In this document: piece by piece, positions 10,471 through 18,134 of the stretch
Layout: every line of letters starts with the position of its first letter
How positions within the stretch are numbered: the first letter of the stretch is position 1
NCBI GenBank assembly: GCA_947451035.1
Contig: CANFXR010000013.1
Span: forward strand, 1 to 45,207
Reading direction: 5' to 3'
Source: Burkholderiales bacterium
GTDB lineage: Bacteria > Pseudomonadota > Gammaproteobacteria > Burkholderiales > Burkholderiaceae_C
DNA: 45,207 bases
The notes under the pieces: model-generated
Told to the model about the DNA's origin: nothing
Database searches by the model: none
What the model saw: only the letters and a program-made list of their open reading frames with translations
Translations under genes and position numbers: made by a program

Positions 10471-10899
10471 CTACTCGACGTTGATGATCTGGTTGAGCAC
10501 CGCGCAAGCCTGCGCAAAGGCGGCATCGGCCAGCCTGCCTTGGGGATGCGGCTTGGCACCGCGTGCTTGCCAGTCGAAGGACTTGGGCTGATGGCACAGC
10601 ACGTAGCTGGTCTTGGCGGCTTTGCGCCCATCCGCCGGCCCGACGGCCAAAGCGAAGGGGTTGCTGGCGTTGTAGGCGGCGGTGGTCATGGGCAAGCCGA
10701 TGACCAGGCCGGTGCGGGCATTGAACGCGGCGGGCGACAGCACCAGCATCGGGTGCAGGTCGCGCATCTCGCCGCCTGCCTGTGGATTGCAATCGATCCA
10801 GATCACATCCTGCCGTTCGGGCACCCAGGACTTGGGCGCTGATCGTCGGGGTGCGGCTGGCTTGGCGCTCGCACGCCGGGCGGGCGCGCCGCTCACCAT
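10471..10899 (-). CDS. MazF/PemK-family endoribonuclease toxin
   Basis: A 142-residue protein of the MazF/PemK toxin family, which cleaves mRNA. The fold signature starts at VPERQDVIWIDCNPQAGGEM, followed by HPMLVLSP and GLVIGLPMTT, and ends in a helix (LNQIINVE). It has an N-terminal extension of about 28 basic residues compared with usual MazF proteins of about 110. Its ATG overlaps the antitoxin stop by seven bases (ATGGTGA), so the two are translationally coupled, antitoxin first. Substrate specificity is not predictable. Confidence 0.85.
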   Translation of the reverse strand: MVSGAPARRASAKPAAPRRSAPKSWVPERQDVIWIDCNPQAGGEMRDLHPMLVLSPAAFNARTGLVIGLPMTTAAYNASNPFALAVGPADGRKAAKTSYVLCHQPKSFDWQARGAKPHPQGRLADAAFAQACAVLNQIINVE

Positions 10900-11144
10900 G
10901 CTTCACGTCCCAGCGGTGCCACCGCCATTGCTTCGCCGCCGTGCACGGCCGGATCAAACAAGGCCAGCCGGTCGGCCAGCGAGGGTGGCTTGTCGCCCTG
11001 CGGCGTGATGATGACGCGGCCTTCTTCCACCGTGATGCGCACCGTCTGGTCGACCGTCAGGTGAGCCGCACGTGCCACCGACGCCGGCAAACGAACGCCC
11101 AGGCTGTTGCCCCAGAGCTTGATGTCGAGCGTGGCTTCAGTCAT
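10893..11144 (-). CDS. MazE-like antitoxin (SpoVT/AbrB domain)
   Basis: An 83-residue antitoxin. Residues 5-50 form a swapped-hairpin AbrB/MazE domain that should bind DNA: LDIKLWGNSLGVRLP, then TVDQTVRITVEEGRVIITP. The C-terminal part (ADRLALFDPAVHGGEA) should wrap the toxin. A strong ribosome-binding site (GGAGGA, the complement of 11151-11156) precedes the ATG. A near-perfect 22-bp palindrome lies just beyond it, the likely operator for autoregulation by MazE and MazEF. Confidence 0.87.
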   Translation of the reverse strand: MTEATLDIKLWGNSLGVRLPASVARAAHLTVDQTVRITVEEGRVIITPQGDKPPSLADRLALFDPAVHGGEAMAVAPLGREAW

Positions 11145-11157
11145 GGCGGTTCCTCCA

Positions 11158-11179
11158 ATGTATAGACGCGTTTATACAT
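11158..11179. promoter_or_regulatory. Palindromic operator of the toxin-antitoxin operon
   Basis: The outer arms ATGTATA and TATACAT are perfect, and the inner ACGCGT is also a palindrome about the same centre (11168.5); only one base pair breaks the symmetry. The TATAAA/TATACA words on the minus strand could be the -10 of the mazEF promoter, so the operator and promoter would overlap. It is a short AT-rich island in GC-rich surroundings. Confidence 0.7.
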
Positions 11180-11345
11180 GCCCGGGCAGCTGGCTGCCAG
11201 CCGTGCCCCCAGAAGAAGTCACCGAACCTCACAGAAGGCGCTACGACGGCATCGAGCGCAAACACCCCGCAAACACCCGCGCCAGCCCCACCCCCGCAGC
11301 CACACCCTGCAAGCACCGAACGACTGGTCACAAGCCCGTCATTTG

Positions 11346-11363
11346 TTTCCATGAAAATGGAAA
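11346..11363. promoter_or_regulatory. Probable ArsR operator
   Basis: Perfect 7-bp inverted repeat TTTCCAT-GAAA-ATGGAAA ending one base before the arsR ATG at 11365. ArsR-family repressors bind such palindromes and autoregulate. Its contact with the start codon leaves little room for a ribosome-binding site and suggests a very short or absent leader. Confidence 0.6.
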
Positions 11364-11364
11364 G

Positions 11365-11661
11365 ATGGAAGAAAAAACCGCCGTCACCGCGCTGACCGCA
11401 TTGGCCCAGCCCATGCGGCTGCGGGTGTTTCGTGCCCTGGTGGGCGCCGCGCCGCTGGGGCTGACGCCCGGGGCCTTGTCGGCCACGCTGGGCGTGCCGG
11501 CGTCGACGCTGTCGTTCCACCTCAAGGAGCTGATGCACGCCGAGCTGGTGTCGCACCAGCGCAGCGGGCGCAGCCTGATCTACCGCCCGCAGCTCGATCA
11601 CATGACCGCGCTGCTCGGATACCTCACGGCGCATTGCTGCCAGGGTGAGCCTTGCCCATGA
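11365..11661 (+). CDS. arsR: ArsR-family arsenite-responsive repressor
   Basis: A 98-residue winged-helix regulator (helix-turn-helix near TPGALSATLGVPASTLSFHL). It lacks the classical ELCVC-type metal site in the recognition helix. Instead it ends HCCQGEPCP, with Cys91, Cys92 and Cys97. That resembles the C-terminal arsenite site of the Acidithiobacillus ferrooxidans ArsR type (two adjacent Cys and a third further on). It should repress its own operon until As(III) binds. The start ATG at 11365 directly follows a palindromic operator. Its TGA overlaps the arsC ATG (ATGA), so the two are coupled. Confidence 0.88.
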   Translation: MEEKTAVTALTALAQPMRLRVFRALVGAAPLGLTPGALSATLGVPASTLSFHLKELMHAELVSHQRSGRSLIYRPQLDHMTALLGYLTAHCCQGEPCP

Positions 11662-12197
11662 AACACAACCCCATCCACGTGCTCATCTTGTGCACCCACA
11701 ACTCGGCGCGCAGCGTGCTGGCCGAAGGCATGCTCAACCACTGGGCCGAGCGGCTGGGCCGGCCGGTGCGCGCGTACAGCGCGGGCAGTGCGCCGGGCGG
11801 GCGCATCAACCCGTTCGCGCTCGAGGCGCTGGGTGGTGCGGGCATGGCCACGGCCGGCTTTCGCAGCAAGAGCTGGGATGAATTCACCCACGCCGATGCG
11901 CCGCCGCTGTCGGTGGTGATCACCGTGTGCGACAGCGCTGCAGCCGAGGCCTGCCCGGTGTTTTTCGGCGGTGCTGCGCAGCCGATCAAGACCCACTGGG
12001 GCTACCCCGATCCGTCGAATGCCGAGGGCGGCGACGATGGCAAGCGGCGCGCCTTCGAGCTGACCCGCCAGGCCATCGGCTACCGCATGCTGCAGCTGCT
12101 CGAGTTGCTCAACACGCCGGGTTGTGTGGCGAACCTCGCCGACCCCACCGCACGCGCCGCGCTGCAGCGCTCGCTCGACGCCATCGCTCACCGCTGA
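11658..12197 (+). CDS. arsC: Arsenate reductase, low-molecular-weight phosphatase type
   Basis: A 179-residue arsenate reductase of the LMW protein tyrosine phosphatase fold. The P-loop is Cys12-THNSA-Arg18. Two further cysteines, Cys91 and Cys99 in VCDSAAAEACP, correspond to the Cys82/Cys89 pair of the thioredoxin-coupled plasmid pI258 enzyme (spacing one residue longer). The acid Asp lies in YPDPS. It should reduce As(V) to As(III). I chose the ATG at 11658, four bases into the arsR stop. No arsenite pump (ArsB or Acr3) follows, which is odd since the product needs export. Confidence 0.9.
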   Translation: MKHNPIHVLILCTHNSARSVLAEGMLNHWAERLGRPVRAYSAGSAPGGRINPFALEALGGAGMATAGFRSKSWDEFTHADAPPLSVVITVCDSAAAEACPVFFGGAAQPIKTHWGYPDPSNAEGGDDGKRRAFELTRQAIGYRMLQLLELLNTPGCVANLADPTARAALQRSLDAIAHR

Positions 12198-12266
12198 GCG
12201 GCGGGCGCGCCGCGGCGCGTCAGGCGCCGATCCGGCGGCGGCGAAAGAGGTGTTTCTCCGCCCGAA

Positions 12267-14390
12267 ATGCGTCGTCGCTCGGTGCGCTGCGTGTTGATAA
12301 TGCTTCGCATGCAGAAGTTGGAGCCGGTCATCGCCGCGGGCGTTTTTTCTCGGGAAGCCCGCGGTGCGGGCGCCGCGCCGGACGCTCGCGGCCCGGCTCG
12401 CCACACGCCCTCGCGCGGGCGCACCGCATGGTGGCTGGCGATGGCGCTGGTGTTGGTGTTGTGGCTGGCCAGTGCGGGCGCGGCGCGCGCTGCCGAGGTC
12501 GGCGCCGACCTCACCACCCTGAGCCTCGAGCAACTGCTCGAGATCCCCATCGTCGGCGCGTCCAAATACGAGCAAAAGCCCGCCGACGTGGCCTCGGCCG
12601 TGCGGGTGATCTCGCGCCAGGACATCCAGACCTTCGGCTGGCGCACGCTGGGCGACGCGCTGGCCAGCCTGCCCGGCGTGCACACCACCTTCGACCGCCA
12701 GTACCAGTACCTGGGCACGCGCGGCTTCGGGCTGCCGGGCGACCTGACGGCGCGGGTGCTGGTCATGGTCAACGGCAACCGCATCAACGACCCGGTGTAC
12801 GACGGTGCGCCGGTCGGCCACGACTTCCCGCTCGACCTCGATCTGATCGAGCGCATCGAATTCATCCCCGGCCCGGGCGGCGCGGTGTACGGCCAGAACG
12901 CGATGTTCGGCGTGGTCAACGTGATCACGCGCACCGGTGCCAGCCTCAATGGCGCCGAGGTGGCGGTGAGCTACCAGCACCCCAACACCTCGCGCAGCGG
13001 GCGGGCCAGTTTTGGCAAGCTGCTCGACAACGGCGTCGATGTGCTGGTGTCGGTCTCGGGCCTGAGCGCCAACGGCAAGAACCGCTACTACGACTACGGC
13101 ACGAGCGGCATCTCCGGCGTGGCCGCTGGGCTGGACACCGAGCGCGATCAGGAGTTCTTCGCCCGCGTGTCGCGCGGCGCCTGGTCGGCCGAGATCGTGC
13201 AGGGCGACCGCGCCAAGCGCGACGCCACCGCCGCCTTCTTCAGCGACCCGCTGGTGCGCACCCGGCCCGCCACCGACCGCTATGAGACCGGTCAGTTGCA
13301 GTACCAGGACCGCTACGCCGACGGCACGCTGCAGGTGTCGGGGCGTTTGTTCGCGGGCCGCTACCGGTTTGGCGCCACCTACAGCTACGGCACCATTTTT
13401 TCGCAACCGGCCCGGGCCGACTGGTACGGCACCGAGTGGCATGTGGTGTCCACGGCGGTGGCCGGTCACACGCTGATGGCGGGCCTGGAGGCGCAGGACA
13501 ACGCCACGGTGCGCCAGGCCTCGCTCGACTTCGCCCAGCCGGCCAACGACCTGCGCATCGACAGCTCGGGCCACCGCATCGGGGTGTTTGCCCAGGATGA
13601 GTGGCGCTTGATCGACACGCTGAGCGCCACGCTGGGGCTGCGCGTCGATCACAACAATGACACCGGCACGCGGTTCAGCCCGCGCACCGGGCTGATCTGG
13701 CAGGCCACGCCGGCCACCACGATGAAGCTGCTGTACGGACAGGCGCACCGCGCGCCCAACGCCTACGAGCGCGACTACGGTGATGGCAAGGCGCAGGTCG
13801 CCAACCGGTCGCTGCAAGGCGAAACCGTCGAGGCGTGGGAGGCGGTGCTCGACCACCGCTTCGCTCCCGAGCTGGCCGTGCGCGCCTCGCTGTACCGCTG
13901 GACCACGCAAGACCTCATCACGCTGGGCACCGAGCCCGTCAGCGGGCTGGCGCAGTACCAGTCCGGAGGCTCCGTCCGCACGCAGGGACTGGAGCTGTCG
14001 GCCGACAAGGTGTGGGCGTCGGGCGCCCGGCTGCGTGGCAGCGTGTCGCTGCAGGAGGCGGACCCACCGCATGGCGGGCGGCTGCCCAATTCGCCGGATG
14101 TGCTGGGCAAGCTGAACCTGTCGGCGCCCCTGGCCCGGGGCTGGCAGGCGGGCTACGAACTGCAGGCCGACAGCAAGCGCAGGAGCCTGGCCGGCAGCGA
14201 CCTCGGCGGCTATGCGGTGTCCAACCTGACGCTGGGCACCGCCCGGCTGGCCCGTGGGGTGGAGCTGTGGCTGAGCGTCTACAACCTGTTCGACCGGCGT
14301 TTTGCCCAACCCGGCTCCGAGATCAACTGGCAAAACGCGCTCGAGCAGGACGGGCGCAGCGCCAGCGTCAAGCTCGTGGTGAGGTTTTGA
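12267..14390 (+). CDS. TonB-dependent outer-membrane receptor
   Basis: Up to 707 residues. A hydrophobic segment (WLAMALVLVLWLASAGAARA) serves as signal peptide after a long Arg-rich leader; in-frame ATGs at 12300 and 12309 are plausible shorter starts. The plug domain follows (VISRQDIQTFGWRTLGDALASLPGV, then RGFGLPGDL and VNGNRINDPVYDG), with the usual FIPGPGGAVYGQNAMFGVVNVITR-like plug end, then a 22-strand barrel ending in Phe. The substrate is not evident and no siderophore or cobalamin genes are near. Five bases separate its stop from the YfiR-like gene, so it appears to be the first gene of a sensory operon. Confidence 0.88.
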   Translation: MRRRSVRCVLIMLRMQKLEPVIAAGVFSREARGAGAAPDARGPARHTPSRGRTAWWLAMALVLVLWLASAGAARAAEVGADLTTLSLEQLLEIPIVGASKYEQKPADVASAVRVISRQDIQTFGWRTLGDALASLPGVHTTFDRQYQYLGTRGFGLPGDLTARVLVMVNGNRINDPVYDGAPVGHDFPLDLDLIERIEFIPGPGGAVYGQNAMFGVVNVITRTGASLNGAEVAVSYQHPNTSRSGRASFGKLLDNGVDVLVSVSGLSANGKNRYYDYGTSGISGVAAGLDTERDQEFFARVSRGAWSAEIVQGDRAKRDATAAFFSDPLVRTRPATDRYETGQLQYQDRYADGTLQVSGRLFAGRYRFGATYSYGTIFSQPARADWYGTEWHVVSTAVAGHTLMAGLEAQDNATVRQASLDFAQPANDLRIDSSGHRIGVFAQDEWRLIDTLSATLGLRVDHNNDTGTRFSPRTGLIWQATPATTMKLLYGQAHRAPNAYERDYGDGKAQVANRSLQGETVEAWEAVLDHRFAPELAVRASLYRWTTQDLITLGTEPVSGLAQYQSGGSVRTQGLELSADKVWASGARLRGSVSLQEADPPHGGRLPNSPDVLGKLNLSAPLARGWQAGYELQADSKRRSLAGSDLGGYAVSNLTLGTARLARGVELWLSVYNLFDRRFAQPGSEINWQNALEQDGRSASVKLVVRF

Positions 14391-14395
14391 GCCGC

Positions 14396-14965
14396 ATGGG
14401 CCAGCGTTTGCTTGCGGGAATGCATCTCGAGGCCGTCAGCGCGCCGCGCGGGCGACCGTTGGCCTGGGTGGCGCTGCTGGCCTTGCTGTGGTGCGCAGCC
14501 AGTGCGCGCGCTCAAGAGTTCCCCGAATACCGGATCAAGGCGGCGTTCCTGTTCAACTTCATGGCGTACACCGAATGGCCCGCCGAGGTGGGCAGCACGC
14601 TCAACCTGTGTGTCTACGGCGCCGACCCCTTCGGCCACGACATCGACGAGCTGCAAGGCAAGGCAGTGGGCAGCCGCGCCGTGGCGGTGCAGCGCCGTGC
14701 GGAGGGGGAGTCGACTGATACTTGCCAGATCGTGTTCATTTCGTCAGCCGCCATCGACTCGTTGCCGCGCGTGCTCGCCAGCGTGCGCGACCGAGCCGTG
14801 CTGACCGTGGCCGACAGCGCCGGCGCTGCGCGCCGCGGTGTGGCGATCAACATGACCGTCCAGCAAGGCCGCGTGAGCTTTGAAGCCAACCTGCCGGCCG
14901 CGCGCAGCGGGCGGCTCCAACTCAGCTCCAAGCTGCTGCGGCTGGCCACCGAGGTGATCCAGTGA
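14396..14965 (+). CDS. YfiR family (DUF4154) periplasmic protein
   Basis: A 189-residue exported protein. After a signal peptide ([19 protein letters not shown]) the mature domain begins [19 protein letters not shown], the hallmark of YfiR/DUF4154. In Pseudomonas, YfiR is a periplasmic repressor of the diguanylate cyclase YfiN. Here the downstream partner is a histidine kinase, so by analogy it may bind the kinase's periplasmic domain. The start could also be the ATG at 14420. Its TGA overlaps the kinase GTG (GTGA), a tight coupling. Confidence 0.83.
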   Translation: MGQRLLAGMHLEAVSAPRGRPLAWVALLALLWCAASARAQEFPEYRIKAAFLFNFMAYTEWPAEVGSTLNLCVYGADPFGHDIDELQGKAVGSRAVAVQRRAEGESTDTCQIVFISSAAIDSLPRVLASVRDRAVLTVADSAGAARRGVAINMTVQQGRVSFEANLPAARSGRLQLSSKLLRLATEVIQ

Positions 14966-17304
14966 CGAACCCCAGCACGCTGGCCGCGCGGCTGCGCCGC
15001 CTCAACGGCATCGCGCTGGCCACGGCGGTGGGCATCGTGGCGCTGTTCGTGGTGGTGAGCAGCTTCACGATGGATCTGTACCAGCTGATCGACACCCAAC
15101 GCTTGCAAGCCCGGGTGCTGGCCGACAACGCAGCCGCTGCGCTGCTGTTCGACGACGCCAAGGCCGCTGACGAACTGCTGCGCTCGCTGCGCCACTCGAG
15201 CGACGTCGAGTCCGCCGTGCTGTATGGCCGGGGCGGCCAGCGCGTCAGTGCCTACCAGCGCGAGGACGAAGCGGCGGCGCCACCACCCACGGCCAGCGGC
15301 GAGGCCCTGAGCCTCGGTGTGGCCGATTTCATCCTGCGCGAGCCGGTGATCGGCGCACAAGGCGAGGCCGGGCATCTGGTGGTCGAGGTGAGCATGGACA
15401 GCCTGTACGAGCAGACCGTGCTGCAGCTCGTGGTGACCGCCCTGGCATCACTGCTGGCCGTGGCCGCCAGCCGGCGGTTGCTGCGCCGGCTCGATGACCT
15501 GGTGCTGCAACCGCTGGCCGATCTGAACCTGCTGATGGACCGCGTGTCGACCTCGGCCGACTACCACGTGCGCGCCGACGCCAGCAACGTGATCGAACTC
15601 GACCAGCTCGGCCGCGGCTTCAACCACATGCTCGGGCAGATCGCTCAGCGCGACGAGTGGCTGCATCAGGCCAAGCTCGCTGCCGAGGCCGCCAACCGCG
15701 CCAAGGGTGAATTCCTGGCCACCATGAGCCACGAGATCCGCACCCCGATGAACGGCGTGCTGGGCATGAACGAGTTGTTGATCGGCAGCGATCTGCGCCC
15801 GCAGCAGCGCGTGTGGGCCGAGACTGTGCAGTCGTCGGGCCGTCACCTGCTCAGCGTCATCAACGACATCCTCGAGTTCTCGCGCATCGAATCCGGCCAG
15901 CTCGAGCTCGAGGCGGTCGACTTCAGCCTCGCCGAGGTGGTCGACGACGCGGTGCTCATGTTCGCGCAGCCGGCGGCCGACAAGGGGCTCGAACTCGTCG
16001 CGCGGTACACGCCGCCCGACCTCGACGTGGCTTGCTGCGGCGATCCGTTCCGGCTGCGTCAGGTCCTCGCCAACCTGATCGGCAACGCGGTCAAGTTCAC
16101 CGCCCACGGCGAGGTGGTGGTCAGCCTGACGCTGCTTGAACACACCGATGTCGGCGCCCAGGTGTGCATGACCGTGCGCGACACCGGCCCGGGCATCGCG
16201 GCGCATTCGCAGGCCAAGATCTTCGAGCACTTCTCGCAGGCCGATGGCAGCACCACACGGCAGTTCGGTGGCACCGGCCTCGGGCTGGCGATCTCCAGGC
16301 GGCTGCTCGCGCTCATGGGCGGCGCCATCAGCATGGACAGCGCGCCGGGGCACGGCTCGACCTTCACCATCAACGTGTGTCTGCCGCCCGCCCGCAGTGC
16401 CTCTGTCGAACAGTTGTCCAGCACGGCGCTGCGCGGCCGGCGCGTGCTGGTGGTCGACGACAACCGCACCACCCGCGACATCCTTGCGCTGCAGTTGCAA
16501 GGCTGGTTCATGCGGGTCACCTGCGCCGAGTCCGCCAACCAGGCCCTGCAGCGTGTGGCCGAGGCCGTGCAGGGCGGCGCTGCGTTTGATCTGGCGGTGA
16601 TCGACATGCATCTGGATGGCATGGGCGGGCAGCCGCTGGCGCGCGCGATCCGCGCCGATCCGGGTGCGGCGGCCACGCAGTTGCTGCTGCTGAGTTCGGC
16701 CTACGCCAACGCCGACGAGCTCAGCCGGCAGGACGCCGGCGTGCTGCGCTACCTGAACAAGCCGGTGCGCCGTGCCGATCTGCTGCGCGCCCTGATCCAC
16801 ATGCTGGCGCGCCTGGCGCCGGAGCACGCCGCCACGGTGCCGAGCGCAGCCCCCGCCGAGACCCGCCTGCGCGGCCATGTGCTGGTGGTCGAGGACAACG
16901 AGGTCAACCAGCTCGTGGCGTGCCAGATGCTCGAAACACTGGGCCTGACCGCCGAGGTGGCGGCCAGCGGCGAGCAGGCGATCAGCCGGGTGCAAGCCGG
17001 TGAGTTCGATCTGGTGCTGATGGATTGCCAGATGCACGGCATGGACGGCTTCGAGGCCACACGCCGCATTCGCGACTGGGAGCGCTCCGGTGCGCAGCGC
17101 TCCCGGCTGCCCATCGTGGCCCTCACGGCCAACGTGATGCCCGGCGACCGCGAGGCGTGCCGGGCCGCGGGCATGGACGACTACCTGGCCAAGCCCATCG
17201 CGATGGCGCGGCTGGCCGAAATGCTGATGCGCCATCTGCCGGGCGGCGAGCGCGCAAAATCCCCCGATGAAAGCACCCCCGAGACTGCAGACCCTGATCG
17301 ATGA
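14962..17304 (+). CDS. Hybrid sensor histidine kinase with two receiver domains
   Basis: A 780-residue inner-membrane kinase. TM1 is about residues 15-37 and TM2 about 153-172, with a periplasmic loop of about 115 residues between, of the CHASE8-like size seen next to YfiR proteins. A HAMP domain follows, then HisKA with His257 in [12 protein letters not shown], an ATPase domain (N box [15 protein letters not shown]1 DTGPGI, G2 [10 protein letters not shown]), REC1 (VVDDNRT, Asp548 in [11 protein letters not shown], Lys in NKPV) and REC2 (VVEDNEVN, Asp688 in [13 protein letters not shown], Lys in AKPI). No HPt domain is present, so an outside phosphotransfer protein is needed if it feeds a relay. 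GTG start overlapping the YfiR-like gene. Confidence 0.92.
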   Translation: MTNPSTLAARLRRLNGIALATAVGIVALFVVVSSFTMDLYQLIDTQRLQARVLADNAAAALLFDDAKAADELLRSLRHSSDVESAVLYGRGGQRVSAYQREDEAAAPPPTASGEALSLGVADFILREPVIGAQGEAGHLVVEVSMDSLYEQTVLQLVVTALASLLAVAASRRLLRRLDDLVLQPLADLNLLMDRVSTSADYHVRADASNVIELDQLGRGFNHMLGQIAQRDEWLHQAKLAAEAANRAKGEFLATMSHEIRTPMNGVLGMNELLIGSDLRPQQRVWAETVQSSGRHLLSVINDILEFSRIESGQLELEAVDFSLAEVVDDAVLMFAQPAADKGLELVARYTPPDLDVACCGDPFRLRQVLANLIGNAVKFTAHGEVVVSLTLLEHTDVGAQVCMTVRDTGPGIAAHSQAKIFEHFSQADGSTTRQFGGTGLGLAISRRLLALMGGAISMDSAPGHGSTFTINVCLPPARSASVEQLSSTALRGRRVLVVDDNRTTRDILALQLQGWFMRVTCAESANQALQRVAEAVQGGAAFDLAVIDMHLDGMGGQPLARAIRADPGAAATQLLLLSSAYANADELSRQDAGVLRYLNKPVRRADLLRALIHMLARLAPEHAATVPSAAPAETRLRGHVLVVEDNEVNQLVACQMLETLGLTAEVAASGEQAISRVQAGEFDLVLMDCQMHGMDGFEATRRIRDWERSGAQRSRLPIVALTANVMPGDREACRAAGMDDYLAKPIAMARLAEMLMRHLPGGERAKSPDESTPETADPDR

Positions 17305-18115
17305 AGGGCTGATCGACACCGTCGTTCGCCAGCTCATGAGCGGCAAGGAAGCCATGGTGTTCGTGGTGCGCTGCGGCGACGAAACCCGCTGCGCCAAGGT
17401 CTACAAGGAAGCCACCCACCGCAGCTTCCGCCAAGCGGTGGACTACACCGAGAACCGCAAGGTCAAGAACACCCGTCAGGCACGCGCCATGGCCAAGGGC
17501 TCGCGCTACGGGCGCGAATCGCAGGAAGCCGCCTGGCAAAGCGCCGAGGTCGACGCGCTGTACCGGCTGGCCGCCGCCGGCGTGCGCGTGCCCAAGCCGC
17601 ACAACTTCCACGAAGGCGTGCTGCTCATGGAGCTGGTGACCGACGAGCACGGCGACGCCGCACCGCGCCTCAACGACGTGGCCTTCACGCCCGAGCAGGC
17701 GCTCGCTCACCACGCGAGCTTGCTCGGCGAGGTGGTGCGCATGCTGTGCGCCGGCGTCGTGCACGGCGACTTGTCGGAATTCAACATCCTGCTGGCCGCC
17801 GACGGGCCGGTCATCATCGATTTGCCGCAGGCCGTGGACGCGGCCGGCAACAACCACGCCAAGCGCATGCTGCTGCGCGACGTCGAGAACCTGCGCGACT
17901 TCTTCGGCCGCTTCGCGCCCGAACTGCTGGCCACCGACCACGGCGACGAGATCTGGGCGCTCTACGAACGCGGCGTGCTCACGCCAGAGTCGCCGCTGAC
18001 CGGGGTGTTCGTGCAGCCCACCGGCGCGGTCGATGTGGGCGGCGTGATGCGCGAGATCGACGACGCGCGCGCCGAGGAGTCCGCGCGCCGGCTGCGCATG
18101 GCCACGCCGTCCTGA
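17267..18115 (+). CDS. RIO-family serine protein kinase
   Basis: A 282-residue RIO1-like kinase. The glycine-rich loop is [10 protein letters not shown], the ATP-binding Lys is in [13 protein letters not shown], the catalytic loop is [12 protein letters not shown] and the metal-binding Asp is in [12 protein letters not shown] kinases act on ribosome assembly in archaea and eukaryotes; bacterial members are less well understood. The gene overlaps the end of the hybrid kinase gene by 38 bases in another frame. It is therefore likely co-transcribed, though the start could be later. The C-terminal 60 residues after the kinase core are not recognised. Confidence 0.88.
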   Translation: MKAPPRLQTLIDEGLIDTVVRQLMSGKEAMVFVVRCGDETRCAKVYKEATHRSFRQAVDYTENRKVKNTRQARAMAKGSRYGRESQEAAWQSAEVDALYRLAAAGVRVPKPHNFHEGVLLMELVTDEHGDAAPRLNDVAFTPEQALAHHASLLGEVVRMLCAGVVHGDLSEFNILLAADGPVIIDLPQAVDAAGNNHAKRMLLRDVENLRDFFGRFAPELLATDHGDEIWALYERGVLTPESPLTGVFVQPTGAVDVGGVMREIDDARAEESARRLRMATPS

Positions 18116-18134
18116 CACGCCGGCCGCGCGCCGC

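Noticed and set aside
11598-14333. 911-codon open frame opposite arsC and the TonB receptor
   Set aside because: It is a compositional shadow of genes with clear homology on the plus strand, with no motif, signal or ribosome-binding site of its own.
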